Assembly (NCBI RefSeq): GCF_000299355.1
Contig: NC_018664.1
Span: 2,650,380-2,714,379, forward strand
Direction of reading: 5' to 3'
DNA length: 64,000 nucleotides
Origin: Gottschalkia acidurici 9a
GTDB taxonomy: Bacteria; Bacillota; Clostridia; Tissierellales; Gottschalkiaceae
Shown here: positions 34,675 to 43,725 of the stretch, piece by piece
How positions within the stretch are numbered: the first letter of the stretch is position 1
Layout: the number at the start of each line of letters is the position of its first letter
Notes under the pieces: generated by a model
Seen by the model: only the letters and a program-made list of their open reading frames with translations
Told to the model about the DNA's origin: nothing
Databases searched by the model: none
Program-made: the position numbers and the translations under genes

Positions 34675-35769
34675 TTATATGTTTCCTCCTTTTTGCAACT
34701 TATTTTTTCTTTCTTTTTGGGCGCCTTTTACTATTGAAAAAGCTATAATAACAACGGTAATTAGTCCAACTATAACAGCTATTTTTCCATTAGCAGGAAC
34801 TCCCTTTGGACTAGCGGCTATGCCGAAGTTATGAGCAAGTGCAGCTCCTACTATAAGTCCTAGAACTGTTATAGCGGCATCAGTATCTCCTTCTCCAGCC
34901 AATATAGTTTGTCTCAAAGGACATCCTCCTAGTAAAACTGAACATATTCCTGCTAAAGTCATGCCTAGGAAATTCCATACAGCTTCAGTGTGAGCTATTG
35001 GTTGTTCTAAAAAACCAATTTTAAAAGTTTGAGGATTTAAAACTAAATTTCCTATGAGCCCAAATAAAAATATACCTATTAATCCCCATAAAAAATAAAA
35101 ATCTTTTATAAGTATCGCATCTCTTATTCCTCCAGCTGTACATAGTCTAGTTCTTTGTAGTACTACTCCTATTAATAGACCAGCGATTAAAGATAATACT
35201 ATAGGTGCTCTCATTGACCCTGGTCCTTCAGTACTAAAGAATATGAATGCAGGTGCTAATACTAGGAATATTAAAAGTATAATTGAAAATAAAGGCATTA
35301 CATATCCTGAAATTCTAGGTTGTCCTACACTTTTGCCTAGAGAGAAACCTTTTTTTATAAACTGAGCTCCAATAAATATCCCCGCAGAGTATCCTATTAT
35401 TCCTATTAATGCATTTAAATCTCCATTAGCTAATCTCAATATAGCTCTTAGTGGGCATCCTAAAAATACTAGTGCTCCAAACATCAATAATATTGCTAAA
35501 AAGAAACGTATTATTGGACTTGAACCACCTCTTGCTCTGAACTCTCTTTTGGAACTTGATATTAAAAATGCTCCCATTATAATTCCTATTATTTCTGGTC
35601 TTATATATTGTACTATCTCTGCTCTATGAAATCCTAATCCACCTGCTATATCCCTGTAAAAACATGCTATACAAACTCCCATGTTTACAGGATTACCAAA
35701 CTTGACTAATATACTAGCTAATATTCCAATTACTCCTCCTGCTACTATAACTTTAGTCTTACTATTCAT
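34675..35769 (-). CDS. yedE: YedE/YeeE-family sulfur or selenium transporter
   Basis: A 364-residue membrane protein of about ten helices in two homologous halves. Each half has the conserved motif with a cysteine: FLGCPLRAILRLANGDLNAL (about residue 102) and LGGCPLRQTILAGEGDTDA (about 286). Further cysteines lie in GVCIACFYRD and RTRLCTAGGIRD. Related YeeE carries thiosulfate through cysteine relays; this subgroup is annotated as a putative selenium transporter. Its TusA-like partner follows immediately. The ATG is preceded by AAAGGAG at somewhat long spacing. Confidence 0.9.
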   Translation of the reverse strand: MNSKTKVIVAGGVIGILASILVKFGNPVNMGVCIACFYRDIAGGLGFHRAEIVQYIRPEIIGIIMGAFLISSSKREFRARGGSSPIIRFFLAILLMFGALVFLGCPLRAILRLANGDLNALIGIIGYSAGIFIGAQFIKKGFSLGKSVGQPRISGYVMPLFSIILLIFLVLAPAFIFFSTEGPGSMRAPIVLSLIAGLLIGVVLQRTRLCTAGGIRDAILIKDFYFLWGLIGIFLFGLIGNLVLNPQTFKIGFLEQPIAHTEAVWNFLGMTLAGICSVLLGGCPLRQTILAGEGDTDAAITVLGLIVGAALAHNFGIAASPKGVPANGKIAVIVGLITVVIIAFSIVKGAQKERKNKLQKGGNI

Positions 35770-35834
35770 CTTAAGTATTTACTCCTTTCTTAAAGAATAT
35801 TTTATATAATTTTTGTGTCCATAAAAATATATAT

Positions 35835-36986
35835 CTAAATCATTTCTATAAAAGCACTTAATCTTGTATTTATCTGACCCGTGTCAGATTTAGAATAGTC
35901 AGTTTCTATACATATATAAGGCTTATTTTTTTCTTTTGTAACAAATCTTTTAACGTTATAAGACTCAACATTAAATGTATGACAGGCTTGAAGTATTACT
36001 TCTATAACTCCGTCTATTTTATATTCATCTATCATTTCATCTAGTGCTTCAAACCTTGATGGATTAGGTGTCATAACTGAACATCCTATATTCATATATT
36101 TTCTAGCTAATGCATCTATAGGATCTATATTTTCATCTACAAGATCTTTCTTTTCTTTAGGTCCTCCACAATTTTCAAATGCAACTATATCTGCTCCTAA
36201 TTCCTCTATTCTTTTTATAACCTTCTCTCTAACTCCACCAGTAGGACAACCAGTTATAAGTATTCTTGGTCTATTTGTTTTCTTTCCTTTTAGCTCTTTT
36301 TCATATATCTCTTTTAACTCTTTAGTTTTTTCAACTATTTTATTATATTGAGTTTCTCTACTAAATTGAAAACCTAGAGAGTCCATTAGAGTATTAGTTC
36401 CATATCCTGATAATGGTGATGGATCTAGCTTACCAAGTTCAAAAAACTCTAATATTGCCTTTCTCTCTTTATTTCTTTCTACTATAGATTGTCTAAGCTT
36501 TTCATCTGTTATTTCTACGTCAAATTTTTCTTCAAGCACCCTCTTTAGCTCTAGCATTTCTTCACGCCAATAGTTAAATGCATGTTCTTTATTTTGACCT
36601 TGTGGAAGATGCATTACATGTGTATGCTTTATATCATTTAGCAGTTCATACATTTTCTTTTTACCATCACATGTGGTTTCTCCTACTATCAAGTCTGAGA
36701 AATAAAAAAACGGACAAGAATCTGTTACTGCATATCCATAGCTTGACTTTATTAATGGACATAGGTTTCTAGGTAAATGAGTCTCTGCATCTTGTATAGG
36801 CTCTTCATCCATCCCACAAAGACCTACTGGTATGGCACCAGCTGCATATATAAGCTCTGTTGGTGTATATGTGCAAAATGCTCCTACTACTTTTTCTCCT
36901 TTTTCTTTTAATTCTTTTATTTTAATAAATGCCTCTCGCCTTGCCTCTGAGAATTCCTCGAAGTTTTTTGGTAAATCACTCATCAT
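35835..36986 (-). CDS. Double-cubane-cluster reductase (HgdB/YjiM-like)
   Basis: A 383-residue protein related to the D subunit of 2-hydroxyacyl-CoA dehydratases. Cysteines expected to hold the double-cubane [8Fe-9S] cluster are seen in AFCTYTP, RNLCPLIKS, TDSCPFFY, GETTCDGKKK, ITGCPTGG and ILQACHTF. Stand-alone relatives (double-cubane-cluster proteins, E. coli YjiM) reduce small molecules when an ATP-dependent activator drives electrons in. No activator gene is next door, so it must be encoded elsewhere. Two adjacent ATGs can start it, with GGGAGG ahead. Confidence 0.88.
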   Translation of the reverse strand: MMSDLPKNFEEFSEARREAFIKIKELKEKGEKVVGAFCTYTPTELIYAAGAIPVGLCGMDEEPIQDAETHLPRNLCPLIKSSYGYAVTDSCPFFYFSDLIVGETTCDGKKKMYELLNDIKHTHVMHLPQGQNKEHAFNYWREEMLELKRVLEEKFDVEITDEKLRQSIVERNKERKAILEFFELGKLDPSPLSGYGTNTLMDSLGFQFSRETQYNKIVEKTKELKEIYEKELKGKKTNRPRILITGCPTGGVREKVIKRIEELGADIVAFENCGGPKEKKDLVDENIDPIDALARKYMNIGCSVMTPNPSRFEALDEMIDEYKIDGVIEVILQACHTFNVESYNVKRFVTKEKNKPYICIETDYSKSDTGQINTRLSAFIEMI

Positions 36987-37049
36987 TTAAAACCTCCCTC
37001 ATATTTTCAGCTATAGTTTGTCCTATTTTTATTCTTCATGCCTAATCTA

Positions 37050-37682
37050 TTACAATAACTTATTATAGTAACTATTTGATGTATAAATTGCTGCCGCTGG
37101 ATTATGACCTGTTACCCTGTCTTTAGTTATCAGTGTAGTTGTAATTCCTGTTGCGTACTTATAGAATAAGCTGTCATGACCTACACATAATCCTACAACT
37201 ACATTTAAGTCTGTTTCATTTTTATTTAATATCTTTGCCTGCATAATTGGATTACATATATGCTCTGCTTTTTTTCTAATGTATTCTGAGTCAATTCCAA
37301 TTTTAGTTTTATCTATAGCACCAACCTTGCAACCTACACCATAAACTTCAAAACCATTTTTCTTTAGTATTCTTGCAAATATCCTACTTTCATTGATTAG
37401 TCCTACACAAGTTGCAATACCTATTTTTTTTGCATTAATTTGTCTTGCAAATTCCATTATTTCCTCTACTCTTGTGTATCTACCATAAAATGCACCTTCA
37501 ATCTTAGCAGAGACTATAGCTATTTTATGAGTTTCTTCATCATTAGAGTATAGGTCTATTACTTCTTCTAGTTCCTCTTGATTCAGATTTGTTGTCAAGC
37601 AAAACTCTGGATACTCCTCGTCAATCTTGTTACAGCTTACTAATCCACAATCTGTACATGTTTTAGGTGTTTTTAAAGACAT
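37050..37682 (-). CDS. DUF1847 metal-binding protein
   Basis: A 210-residue protein of the DUF1847 family. An N-terminal cysteine cluster (CTDCGLVSC) suggests a bound metal or iron-sulfur cluster, and further cysteines occur in ATCVGLI, GVGCKVG, HICNP and GLCVGHD. The core looks like an alternating alpha/beta fold. Its job is unknown; it lies between an amino-acid-type ABC importer and the double-cubane reductase, so a redox or sulfur-handling role is likely. AGGAAGTG precedes the ATG. Confidence 0.82.
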   Translation of the reverse strand: MSLKTPKTCTDCGLVSCNKIDEEYPEFCLTTNLNQEELEEVIDLYSNDEETHKIAIVSAKIEGAFYGRYTRVEEIMEFARQINAKKIGIATCVGLINESRIFARILKKNGFEVYGVGCKVGAIDKTKIGIDSEYIRKKAEHICNPIMQAKILNKNETDLNVVVGLCVGHDSLFYKYATGITTTLITKDRVTGHNPAAAIYTSNSYYNKLL

Positions 37683-37730
37683 ATTTTCACTTCCTTTAAT
37701 TCTATATTTATAGTGAGTTATAGCTAATTT

Positions 37731-38483
37731 TTAGTTACTATGTGAATTTTCACTTATCACTTTACTCAAAAACTGCATAGTTCTAGGATTCTTAGGATAA
37801 TTAAATATTTCTTCTGGAGTACCTTGCTCTACAATTCTTCCGTCATCCATAAATATAACTTTATCTGCGACATTCTTAGCAAAGTTCATCTCGTGAGTTA
37901 CTATTATCATTGTTATATCCTTTTGTGCTAGCTTTTTAATAACATCTAATACCTCTCCTACAAGTTCAGGATCTAATGCTGATGTTGGTTCGTCAAATAG
38001 CATAACATCTGGTTCTACTGCCATAGCCCTGCCTATACCTACCCTTTGCTGTTGTCCTCCTGAAAGTTTAGAAGGATAAATATCTGCTTTATCTTCTAAT
38101 CCAACGGTCTTTAAAATATCCATAGCTTTTTCTATAGCAGATTTTTTATTAATTTTCTTCACAATCAACAAGTGCTCTAGTATATTTTCTAAAGCAGTTT
38201 TATTTTTAAAGAGATTGTATGTTTGAAATACCATAGAAGTTTTTCCTCTTATTTCATACATCTCCTTTTTAGTTATCTTTTCAACTTCTACTTCTATATC
38301 TTTGATTCTTATTTTTCCACTATCAGGTATCTCTAAAAAGTTAATGCATCTTAATAGTGTAGACTTTCCAGTTCCAGATGGACCGATAATTGCAACAACT
38401 TCACCCTTTTTCACTTCTAAATTTACATCTTTTAAGACCTTTGAATCTTTAAAGCTTTTATTTAAACAATTAATTTCTATCAT
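37731..38483 (-). CDS. Polar amino-acid ABC transporter ATP-binding protein
   Basis: A 250-residue GlnQ/TcyC-like ATPase. Walker A is GPSGTGKST (33-41), followed by the signature [14 protein letters not shown], Walker [15 protein letters not shown] and the H-loop VTHEM. It energises the permease encoded 87 bases upstream. Family members import glutamine, arginine or cystine. The sulfur-related genes downstream make cystine or a related sulfur compound attractive, which is inference. Confidence 0.93.
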   Translation of the reverse strand: MIEINCLNKSFKDSKVLKDVNLEVKKGEVVAIIGPSGTGKSTLLRCINFLEIPDSGKIRIKDIEVEVEKITKKEMYEIRGKTSMVFQTYNLFKNKTALENILEHLLIVKKINKKSAIEKAMDILKTVGLEDKADIYPSKLSGGQQQRVGIGRAMAVEPDVMLFDEPTSALDPELVGEVLDVIKKLAQKDITMIIVTHEMNFAKNVADKVIFMDDGRIVEQGTPEEIFNYPKNPRTMQFLSKVISENSHSN

Positions 38484-38570
38484 GTTTATACACCTTCTGT
38501 TTAAAAAATATATTCGAATATACTATTATTCACTGTTTACAATCTTATAATTTCTAGGGTGTTTTGGTAG

Positions 38571-39236
38571 CTATCTTTCCTTGTCTAATTTTAATTCCAA
38601 TTTTCTTTGAAAATAACCAAGTACACTAGTTAAAACCCAATATATTAAGATAATATTTACATAAGCTTCTAAATACTTGAAGCTGGATGTAGCCTCTAGC
38701 TGAGCTGATGCTGTAATTTCGGTTACACCTATTGTAAATGCAATAGATGAATCTTTTATCAGATTTATAAATGTATTTGATAACGCCGGTATTGCTATTT
38801 TGAAAGCTTGAGGAAATACTATTCTCGTCATAGCTTGTACGTAGTTCATGCCAATTGATAAGCTAGCCTCCATCTGTCCTTTATCTACAGATGAGATACT
38901 TCCTCTTAAAACTTCAGCCATATAAGCTGCTGAATTCATCCCCATTATGATTAATGCTGCATTAAATGGCTGTAATTTTGTCACTGCTGGTATAACTTGT
39001 GCAAGTCCAAAATATAATAAAAATAATTGTGCAATAAGAGGTGTTCCTCTAAAGAAAGAAATATATATTTTAAAAAACTTTCTTAAAAAAGGGACTCTTG
39101 CATCTATAATAAGAGTAATGATTATAGCACTAACTAGTCCTATAGTCATTGCTGATACTGATAAAGCTAAAGTCACTTTAACGTACTTCATCATGATGAA
39201 TATTAATTTAAAGGCAAACTCAAAGTCAAATTTCAT
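38571..39236 (-). CDS. Polar amino-acid ABC transporter permease
   Basis: A 221-residue His/Glu/Gln/Arg-type permease with about five transmembrane helices. The hydrophilic loop FFRGTPLIAQLFLLYFGLAQ (about residue 58) and the EAA loop EASLSIGMNYVQAMTRIVFP (about 142) are typical of the family. It probably forms a homodimer, because only one permease gene is present. Twenty bases separate it from the binding-protein gene, so they share a transcript. Confidence 0.93.
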   Translation of the reverse strand: MKFDFEFAFKLIFIMMKYVKVTLALSVSAMTIGLVSAIIITLIIDARVPFLRKFFKIYISFFRGTPLIAQLFLLYFGLAQVIPAVTKLQPFNAALIIMGMNSAAYMAEVLRGSISSVDKGQMEASLSIGMNYVQAMTRIVFPQAFKIAIPALSNTFINLIKDSSIAFTIGVTEITASAQLEATSSFKYLEAYVNIILIYWVLTSVLGYFQRKLELKLDKER

Positions 39237-39256
39237 TATAAAAGCCCACCATCATA

Positions 39257-40117
39257 TTAGTTAATAGGTTTAGTAGTAGTATCTATACTAAACCACTTTT
39301 CTGAAAGTTTCTTAAGAGTACCATCTTCATGCATTTCTTTTATAGTTTTGCTTATTTCCTCCTGAAGCTTTTTACTATCATCATTCTTTAGAAAAGGATA
39401 AGCATTTATTTCATAAAACGGTTTTATCCCCATCATCTTTAAATTTAAATTACCTTCTTCTATAGTAGATAGTGTTTTTATTTCTCCTTGCCAACTTGCG
39501 TCTAATCTTCCAAGAGCTACTTCAGATTCAATTGGAACTCCATCATAAGTTTTTATGTTAAGATTTAATTTTTCTTTTTCATTTATATCTCTAATAGTTT
39601 TTTCCCCATTTCCACCTAACCAACAACCCACTGTTTTTCCTTTCAAATCTTCTATTGTTTTTAATGAGCTGTCTTTTTTAACTGCGAAATCATAATAGCT
39701 ATATGCATATGGTTCAGAAAAATAATATTTTTCTAATCTGTCATCTGTTATTGACATTTGGTGTGCTATGGTAGTTATTTGACCTGCATCTAGCATTCCT
39801 ACTAAACCGCTAAATTTTGATATCTGAAATCCTATTGAATAGTCATTTCTAGTAGCAATCTCATTCCATATATCTATTTCAAATCCATGTAATTCATTGT
39901 CTTTTTGGAATGCCCATGGATAATACGATGCTGACGTCCCTACTATTATGTTTTTCTTTAAATCAGATTTATTAGCCTCATCATTTTTATTATTATCTGT
40001 TTTCTCTATATTTTTGCTAGATTGTTCTACTTTATTATCAGATTGGCAAGCTAATAATAGAGTAGAGATAATTAAAGTTAAAGCTATAAGTAAAATACCT
40101 CTTTTATTTAGTTTCAT
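39257..40117 (-). CDS. Amino-acid-type ABC substrate-binding lipoprotein
   Basis: A 286-residue SBP_bac_3 lipoprotein. The signal peptide ends in the lipobox LLLAC (C24), followed by an acidic-lysine linker and the ligand-binding start VGTSASYYPWAF. Later motifs such as DELHG-like DNELHGFEIDIWNEIA and GKTVGCWLGGNGE fit cystine- or polar amino-acid-binding proteins. First gene of the presumed nine-gene operon. It sits behind a leader of about 270 bases. Confidence 0.92.
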   Translation of the reverse strand: MKLNKRGILLIALTLIISTLLLACQSDNKVEQSSKNIEKTDNNKNDEANKSDLKKNIIVGTSASYYPWAFQKDNELHGFEIDIWNEIATRNDYSIGFQISKFSGLVGMLDAGQITTIAHQMSITDDRLEKYYFSEPYAYSYYDFAVKKDSSLKTIEDLKGKTVGCWLGGNGEKTIRDINEKEKLNLNIKTYDGVPIESEVALGRLDASWQGEIKTLSTIEEGNLNLKMMGIKPFYEINAYPFLKNDDSKKLQEEISKTIKEMHEDGTLKKLSEKWFSIDTTTKPIN

Positions 40118-40571
40118 TTCATAATCCTCCTTTTATTTTTATAACCCTTCAATTCTTTTTATTTTTTATATTATAAGTTGATAAACATCACTCAATCTCC
40201 TTTCGGGTAAAACTTGTCCTTTCTCAAGAATAGTTATAATAATCCAATATATTATCATTAAAGATAGCTATACCTTAAAACATTTAATTTTTTAAAGTTC
40301 TAGTTTGCATGCACCACTTTTTATTACAAATTCTAATGATGAACCTTTAACTATATATCCGTTATATCAGCTATAGAGTATCAACTTTTATCGATATTTG
40401 TCAAATTAATAAATTCTATACATTTTAACCATGTTATAGATATTATAAATTCTAATTATGTATATTTTCCAGTTAACTTTATATACTTGATTATCTAAAA
40501 TTCAACTTTATTCAGTAATCATGGTATAATTATATTCGTTACATATTACAATTAATTTTTGGAGGTAGATT
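40118..40571. promoter_or_regulatory. Intergenic region: long leader of the ABC operon and divergent promoter
   Basis: On the minus strand TTGACA and GATACT (16-base spacing, about 40380-40410) would start a leader of some 270 nt before the binding-protein gene. It can fold: an ATAGCT/AGCTAT pairing at the base and an ACTTTAAAA/TTTTAAGGT hairpin inside. A tiny ORF (MFINL) with its own AAGGAG site lies near the end. No known riboswitch was recognised. On the plus strand TGGTATAAT (40522-40530) is an extended -10 for the next gene. Confidence 0.4.
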
Positions 40572-41165
40572 ATGAAAGTTTTTATACTCGGAAATGAATT
40601 TGATGTATATCCTAGCCAAGATATACTAGTAGAGTTGGAAGGTATAGTAAGAGACTGCACTATTGGAACAAATTATAGTTTTAGTCATATGGTAATTGAT
40701 GGACATGATGTGTATGACCATAGAGCTCATATAATGGATAATATGTCTGACATAAAACAAATAGAAATAGTTGTTGAAACTGAAAAAGGTTTAATTAAGA
40801 GTACCTTATTCTCTGTTAAAGGTGATATTGATAATATTATCAGTATGTCAAAACAACTTTCAGAAGATTTTTCTAAAAATACAGATAGAAATGCATTTAT
40901 GGACATGATTCCTTTGTTCGGGAATATTAATTTAGTATTTACAGCATTTAATAATATAGAGACTGATGAAAACTTAAATGATAAAATTTCTAATTATGAA
41001 GCTTGGAATGAGTATGCAAAAGAAGTATATAGCTTAAGTGAAACTATAAAGTCGCTTCAAGGTGTAATGGCTGAAAATGATGTTTTAGCTATATCAAAAT
41101 CTTTAGTTTCTGATCTTATACCTGTACTTGAAAACATGAACGAGAAAATTTCAAACTTACTATAA
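40572..41165 (+). CDS. Protein of unknown function
   Basis: A 197-residue soluble protein that I do not recognise. The first half is mixed beta/alpha (MKVFILGNEFDVYPS and DIKQIEIVVETEKGLI), the second half is helical with heptad-like spacing (VYSLSETIKSLQG, VLENMNEKISNLL). No signal peptide or cysteine cluster. Start supported by GGAGG and an extended -10 promoter, and the gene is monocistronic. A regulatory or flagellar/chemotaxis adaptor role is possible, but nothing in the sequence shows it. Confidence 0.65.
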   Translation: MKVFILGNEFDVYPSQDILVELEGIVRDCTIGTNYSFSHMVIDGHDVYDHRAHIMDNMSDIKQIEIVVETEKGLIKSTLFSVKGDIDNIISMSKQLSEDFSKNTDRNAFMDMIPLFGNINLVFTAFNNIETDENLNDKISNYEAWNEYAKEVYSLSETIKSLQGVMAENDVLAISKSLVSDLIPVLENMNEKISNLL

Positions 41166-41186
41166 ATCCATAAGTTGAATAGCATA

Positions 41187-41230
41187 AATGGCAAAGAATA
41201 ACCTAAAAGCTTAGTTACTCTTTGCCATTT
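41187..41230. terminator. Hairpin between convergent genes
   Basis: 17-base arms 41187-41203 and 41214-41230 pair (AAATGGCAAAGAATAAC with GTTACTCTTTGCCATTT, one mismatch). Only a short T-rich tail follows on each side. Confidence 0.6.
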
Positions 41231-41242
41231 ATATCTTATATA

Positions 41243-41536
41243 TTATTCTTTCTTTTCAGCTTCCTTATCTTTATCATCATCTTCTACTTTCTCTGAATCT
41301 ACGTCTTCAGACTCTGAGCTATTCTCTACATCTGTGCTAGTTTCTTCTTGCTTTGTTTCCTCTTTAGAATCATCTGACTTTTCTGTATCATCAGTTCCTG
41401 TTTCTTCAGTCTCTGTCTCTTGACTTTCCACTTGAGGACTTGCACTCTCATCACTTTCCTTACTACATCCGTATAGTCCAACAGATGCAAATAGAGTACT
41501 CGCTAATATAAGAGACATTACTTTCTTTTTGTTCAA
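41243..41536 (-). CDS. Small acidic lipoprotein
   Basis: A 97-residue lipoprotein. The signal peptide (KKKVMSLILASTLFASVGLYGC) ends in a lipobox-like LYGC, so the cysteine at about residue 24 would be lipidated. The rest is an unstructured tail rich in E, D, S, T and K (TEETGTDDTEKSDD), with no fold evident. It probably sits on the outer face of the membrane as a spacer or ion-binding tail. The start is a TTG behind AAGGAG; an in-frame GTG upstream lies in the ribosome site. Function unknown. Confidence 0.65.
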   Translation of the reverse strand: MNKKKVMSLILASTLFASVGLYGCSKESDESASPQVESQETETEETGTDDTEKSDDSKEETKQEETSTDVENSSESEDVDSEKVEDDDKDKEAEKKE

Positions 41537-41726
41537 CAAAACCACTCCTTCAAATTGTTAAATTTATTAATGATATTACTATATATATCTTAGTGCGTGA
41601 TTAAATATTCCTTACTTTTTCATAAATCTTTAACATCTTAATTCTTTAATAAAACTTTGGGTAATTATTTAATATATTCTTCATATAATGAAATAGGATT
41701 TGATTTAATTTATATAACAGACTATT

Positions 41727-41761
41727 TTTTCTTATATAAATTAGTAATTTATATAAGAAAA
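41727..41761. repeat. Perfect 16-bp inverted repeat in the L,D-transpeptidase leader
   Basis: TTTTCTTATATAAATT (41727-41742) and its exact complement (41746-41761) flank a 3-base spacer, 11 bases before the GGAGG of the following gene. It could be an RNA hairpin or a protein operator. Confidence 0.6.
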
Positions 41762-41787
41762 GATATAAATTAAGGAGGAAGATTTTT

Positions 41788-43176
41788 ATGAATAACTTAA
41801 AAAAGAGAATATCAGTAACATTAGCGACTTGTTTAGCATTTTTAATATTTAACGATTCTAAACTATACGCTTCTGAAGAAAGTAGTAATAGTGGACATGT
41901 TTCCGTTGATCAACAGGTTCCCGCAGGTGAATTGCCATTAGATACTCTAAAAGCTTCAAATGAAGAAGTAGAGCCACAAGAAAATTTTGTACAACCATTG
42001 AAACCTAATGAATTTAATGTTAATTTTATAGAAAATGGGTTTTATTTTAATATAGCAGAAAAGAAAGTTACTGTTTATGACAGTAGTACTACAGTTTCTG
42101 CTGAAAGTGAAGGAACTGTTAGTAAATATTACTTCTATGAAAAGTTTATATTATTAGGAGATAAAGTCAGCTTATCAACTCATCAATATAATCTACTTGT
42201 AAATAATATTGAAAGTGAATATGCAAAAAAGCTATCATATGTAGAGCCCAACAATACACTAAACGACAATGAATTTAACGTTAATTTTGTAGAAAATGGA
42301 TTTAACTTTGATGTGAATGGAAAGAGAGTTAATGTAGTTTACGGCAATAATATTGTTTCTATTAACAGTGATAATAAAACTATTGACTATTATTTTTCTG
42401 AAAAGTTTATGTTAGAAGGAAATAAAGTTACTTTGTCTAATTATCAATATAATTTACTTGTAAATAATATTGAAAGCAGTCATGCTAGAAGAATAAGAAT
42501 TGGAACTGCTATCGGAAGACCAGAGACCAAAAATTATACTACAATATACTCTGATACAAACTTAACTCAACGCTTAACTACTGTAAATAAAGGGAATTCA
42601 ATTAGAATTATAAATTCTGTTTTAGATGGAAAATTTAAAGTTTTAACTCCTGATGGAAGAGAAGGATTTGCAGATACTAGGGCAATTCGTATATTAGGAG
42701 ATAATATACCTCCAAATATCTCTCAATTTGACCTTACTACTGATTATATAGTAACAATATCACAAGATAATCAAAACTTAAAAGTATATTTAAAAAATGC
42801 AGATGGTACTTATGGCTTAATCAAACATTCTAAAGCATCAACTGGATTAGTAAATACGCCTACACCAAATGGTATATTTACTATTAAACAATATAGAGCT
42901 CCTTGGTTTTATGCAAATAGTAGTAGAACATCTGGTGCAAAGCATTTTGTACAATTTAGAGGTGATCATCTTATTCATAGCATAGTTTTTAATTCTCCGA
43001 ATTCAATTAATCAAGCTTCAATAACTCAACTTGGAAGTAAAGCTTCTGCTGGCTGTGTAAGAATTCCTTTGAACGATGCTAAATGGTTCTATGACTATGT
43101 TTCTGGAGGTTCACTATTAATAATTGATAATGGTGAAATTGATTTAAGTAAGATTCGTGCTAATAAAAACTTATAA
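41788..43176 (+). CDS. Exported L,D-transpeptidase with two N-terminal repeats
   Basis: A 462-residue secreted cell-wall enzyme. A signal peptide (1-29) is followed by two copies of an unnamed 75-residue unit (about 75-150 and 162-237, sharing EFNVNF-x-ENGF and QYNLLVNNIES), an SH3-like segment (about 250-305) and a YkuD domain (about 315-455). The catalytic cysteine is C423 in SAGCVRI, with a histidine in LIHSIV. It makes 3-3 cross-links in peptidoglycan or attaches proteins, and resists most beta-lactams. A shorter paralog with one repeat is at 55481-56542. AAGGAGG precedes the ATG, and a terminator follows. Confidence 0.9.
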   Translation: MNNLKKRISVTLATCLAFLIFNDSKLYASEESSNSGHVSVDQQVPAGELPLDTLKASNEEVEPQENFVQPLKPNEFNVNFIENGFYFNIAEKKVTVYDSSTTVSAESEGTVSKYYFYEKFILLGDKVSLSTHQYNLLVNNIESEYAKKLSYVEPNNTLNDNEFNVNFVENGFNFDVNGKRVNVVYGNNIVSINSDNKTIDYYFSEKFMLEGNKVTLSNYQYNLLVNNIESSHARRIRIGTAIGRPETKNYTTIYSDTNLTQRLTTVNKGNSIRIINSVLDGKFKVLTPDGREGFADTRAIRILGDNIPPNISQFDLTTDYIVTISQDNQNLKVYLKNADGTYGLIKHSKASTGLVNTPTPNGIFTIKQYRAPWFYANSSRTSGAKHFVQFRGDHLIHSIVFNSPNSINQASITQLGSKASAGCVRIPLNDAKWFYDYVSGGSLLIIDNGEIDLSKIRANKNL

Positions 43177-43193
43177 AATGATATAAAAAGTAA

Positions 43194-43250
43194 AACTCTA
43201 TTCTATTTTAATTTCTTTCATAATTCCAATAGAATAGAGTTCTTATTTTT
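43194..43250. terminator. Terminator after the L,D-transpeptidase gene
   Basis: AACTCTATTCTATT (43194-43207) pairs with AATAGAATAGAGTT (43228-43241), followed by CTTATTTTT. It also serves the convergent cheX gene. Confidence 0.82.
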
Positions 43251-43266
43251 GTAAGGCAAGTTATTA

Positions 43267-43725
43267 TCACTCTGCTAAGAATATATTTACATCAAATTCA
43301 CCAATAGATGTCTTTAGGGGTATTAGTATAGCTTTATTGTCAGACATAGATATTGACTTATATTCACCTAGAATTATTTGAGGTGGTGTAATATCGCAAG
43401 TGCAGCTATAACTGTTTAGGTCTATTAGCGCATTTCCACCAACGATATTTACTACTTCACCTATGGCTGAAGACACAAATTTGTCTATCTCATCCATATC
43501 CATTCCTGACATTATCTTAACCATTTCTAGAGTCATATCTTTAGTAAAGCTAAAAAAAACTGTACCTTTTAAATCCCCTGTAACACCTAGCATAACATTT
43601 GCATCTTTACCACTTATCATTTCATCTGCAACTTGTAATTCTCCTCTTTCTACATCTAAATCAAGCATTAGTTTAAATATATCTTGGATAGCCTTGTAAA
43701 AGGAGTTTATGTACTCTACTTTCAT
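43267..43725 (-). CDS. cheX: CheX-type CheY-P phosphatase
   Basis: A 152-residue CheC/CheX/FliY-family protein. A single phosphatase motif E-x-x-N is seen in SAIGEVVNIVGGNA (about residue 88-101), which is the CheX pattern. CheX dephosphorylates CheY-P and so shortens the tumble signal. Its ATG overlaps the stop of the bacteriohemerythrin gene by four bases, with GGAGGGG ahead, so the two are coupled. This suggests oxygen- or redox-linked control of motility; the link is inference. Confidence 0.88.
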   Translation of the reverse strand: MKVEYINSFYKAIQDIFKLMLDLDVERGELQVADEMISGKDANVMLGVTGDLKGTVFFSFTKDMTLEMVKIMSGMDMDEIDKFVSSAIGEVVNIVGGNALIDLNSYSCTCDITPPQIILGEYKSISMSDNKAILIPLKTSIGEFDVNIFLAE

